Assembly: GCA_005502445.1 (NCBI GenBank)
Contig: SCPB01000010.1
Location: forward strand, 1 to 60,783
Reading direction: 5' to 3'
DNA from: Microbacteriaceae bacterium X2B
GTDB taxonomy: Bacteria; Actinomycetota; Actinomycetes; Actinomycetales; Microbacteriaceae
DNA length: 60,783 bases
This document shows, piece after piece, positions 59,383 through 60,783 of the stretch. The position numbers and the translations under genes are program-made. The notes below the pieces were generated by a model. The model was not told where the DNA came from and searched no databases. It saw nothing but the letters and a program-made list of their open reading frames with translations. The stretch's first letter is position 1, and every line of letters begins with the position of its first letter.

Positions 59383-60779
59383 CAGTGGCCTCCCGCAGCC
59401 TGCATGTGGTCATAGTCGGCGGCGGGGTCGAACGCCGCGCCGTCCTGGCGCGTGATGAGGCGCTGCAGGGTGTCGTGATCGTGCGCTTTCTCCTTCGCCG
59501 CCGTGATCGAGATCGTGCCGGCGTTGACGAGCTCGGCGAGGTGCTGATCCATCGTGTGCATGCCCGACCCGCGACCGGCCTGCATGGCCGAGCCGATCTG
59601 GTAGGTCTTGCCCTCGCGGATGAGGTTCGCGATCGCGGGCGTGGCGACGAGCACCTCGGTCGCGACAGCTCGGCCCGAACCGCTGGCTCGCTTGACGAGC
59701 GTCTGGCAGACGACGCCCTGCAGCGTCGCGGCGAGCTGCTGCCGCACCTGGCCCTGCTGGAACGGCGGGAACACGTCGATGATGCGGTCGATCGTCTGCC
59801 CCGCGTCTTGCGTGTGGAGGGTCGCGAAGACGAGGTGGCCGGTCTCGGCGGCGGTCAGCGCTGTCGAGATGGTCTCGAGGTCGCGCAGCTCGCCGATGAG
59901 GATGACGTCGGGGTCCTGCCGCAGCACGTGCTTCAGCGCGTTCTGGAACGACTGCGTGTCGGCACCGACCTCGCGCTGGTTGACGAGCGACTTCTTGTTC
60001 TTGTGCACGAACTCGATGGGGTCTTCGACCGTCATGATGTGGTCGGCCCGGGTCTCGTTGACGAGGTCGATGAGCGCGGCGAGGGTCGTCGACTTGCCCG
60101 AGCCGGTGGGCCCCGTCACGAGCACGAGACCGCGCGGCAGGGTTGAGAAGCGACCGACGACCTCGGGCACGCCGAGGTCGGTGAGCTTCTTGATCTCGGT
60201 CGGGATGAGCCGGAACGCCGCGCCGATCGTGCCGCGCTGCCGGTAGAAGTTGACGCGGAAGCGCGACTCCTCGGTGAGCGGGTACGCGAAATCGAGCTCC
60301 TGCTTCTCCTCGAACTGCGCCAGTTGCGCGGGCGTCACGATCGAGTACAGGGCGCGCCCGACACGATCGGCGTCCCAGACGCCCGACCCCTTGATCGGCC
60401 GCAGCGTGCCGTCGATGCGCACCATGGGCGGCGCGTTCTTCGACACGTGCAGGTCGGAGCCACGGGTCTCGACGAGTTCGTGCAGAGCCGCGAGCAGCTC
60501 GGCGTCGCCCTTGGGCGCGTGCGGCTTCGCGGTCGCCGCGGCTGCGACGTCGGCGCTCGAGGGCTCGTTCCACTCCGAGTCGCCCCACTCCGCGTGGCTG
60601 TGGTTCGACGGCAGGGGAACGACCGGCTCGACGGCCGATGCGCGGATGCCCGGCTCGGGCTGCGCCGCGAACGAGCTCGCCGCGCTCGGCGGCGGCGCAT
60701 CCATCAGCGGAGCGGAGAAGGGCGGCGGCGCAGGCGGGGCGACCGGACCCGGAGCCGCGACCGGAGGCGGCGGCGTCAC
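59382..60779 (-). CDS. pilT: Type IV pilus retraction ATPase PilT (start may lie beyond the window)
   Basis: Hexameric ATPase that depolymerises the pilus. Walker A GPTGSGKS (residues 223-230), Asp box VEDPIEF, Walker B DPDVILIGELRD, His box HLVFATLHTQDA, and the PilT-specific C-terminal AIANLIREGKTYQI. About 90 extra N-terminal residues, Pro/Ala-rich, precede the usual N-terminal domain. A GTG at 60777-60779 is the first in-frame start in view, but the frame stays open to the edge, so the protein may be longer. Confidence 0.92.
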   Translation of the reverse strand: MTPPPPVAAPGPVAPPAPPPFSAPLMDAPPPSAASSFAAQPEPGIRASAVEPVVPLPSNHSHAEWGDSEWNEPSSADVAAAATAKPHAPKGDAELLAALHELVETRGSDLHVSKNAPPMVRIDGTLRPIKGSGVWDADRVGRALYSIVTPAQLAQFEEKQELDFAYPLTEESRFRVNFYRQRGTIGAAFRLIPTEIKKLTDLGVPEVVGRFSTLPRGLVLVTGPTGSGKSTTLAALIDLVNETRADHIMTVEDPIEFVHKNKKSLVNQREVGADTQSFQNALKHVLRQDPDVILIGELRDLETISTALTAAETGHLVFATLHTQDAGQTIDRIIDVFPPFQQGQVRQQLAATLQGVVCQTLVKRASGSGRAVATEVLVATPAIANLIREGKTYQIGSAMQAGRGSGMHTMDQHLAELVNAGTISITAAKEKAHDHDTLQRLITRQDGAAFDPAADYDHMQAAGGH

Positions 60780-60783
60780 GGGC

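Overview
The window looks like a chromosomal segment of a high-GC Gram-positive bacterium (Actinomycetota, most likely Microbacteriaceae or a close Micrococcales relative). The evidence is the strong G/C bias at third codon positions, the frequent GTG/TTG starts, two HrcA-type CIRCE elements at a stand-alone groES, the glmS-acpS-alr-tsaE-tsaB-rimI-tsaD gene chain, and the complete str/S10/spc/alpha ribosomal supercluster. No tRNA, rRNA, CRISPR array, insertion sequence or prophage gene was seen. Both edges cut genes: an apparent GuaB3 N-terminal fragment at the left, and pilT at the right, whose true start may lie outside.

Layout. 1-3 kb: an AbiEi/DUF559-like protein and guaB (purine synthesis). 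3-10 kb: a branched-chain amino acid/amide ABC importer (livHMGF on +, with an unusual secreted domain fused to the first permease) facing two lipoprotein binding proteins on the minus strand; the first has a GTTAC-N6-GTAAC operator-like dyad upstream. 10-13.5 kb: rarD, groES with its CIRCE control region, a THUMP-like methyltransferase and two small DUF4190 membrane proteins. 13.6-19.6 kb: an overlapping minus-strand chain for amino-sugar and cell-wall precursors (glmS, alr), acyl-carrier activation (acpS) and tRNA t6A modification (tsaE, tsaB, tsaD) with rimI. 19.7-21.5 kb: coaA and a methyltransferase on +. 21.5-28 kb: glmM, rpsI, rplM and truA on minus, an OatA-like acyltransferase on +, and a tandem GNAT protein.

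28-43.3 kb is the ribosomal supercluster on the minus strand (rpsJ through rplQ, with secY, adk, infA and rpoA), tightly packed with many stop/start overlaps. rpsN, map and rpsD are not at their common positions. Several ribosomal proteins carry low-complexity tails, most strikingly L15 with three 57-bp repeats. Structured intercistronic RNA candidates lie upstream of rpsM, between rpsK and rpoA, and between rplO and secY. 43.3-46 kb: between rpsJ and tuf sits a plus-strand cassette (small HTH-like ORF, haem-b membrane protein of ferric-reductase/MsrQ type, an unknown membrane-anchored protein, a 17-codon mini-ORF, and an FAD/NAD(P)H reductase). It looks like a complete transmembrane electron-transfer unit and is the best candidate here for an undescribed system. 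46-50.5 kb: tuf, fusA, rpsG and rpsL, with a perfect 17-bp-stem hairpin built into the 3' end of rpsG.

50.7-60.8 kb: a type IV pilus locus on minus, transcribed pilT, pilC, pilA, pilV-like, pilW-like, a large PilX-like protein with a repetitive beta-solenoid-like domain, pilD, pilM, pilN, pilO, and a four-TM protein of unknown function. pilA is bracketed by hairpins, suggesting it is expressed separately from its neighbours. The assembly ATPase pilB is not in view.
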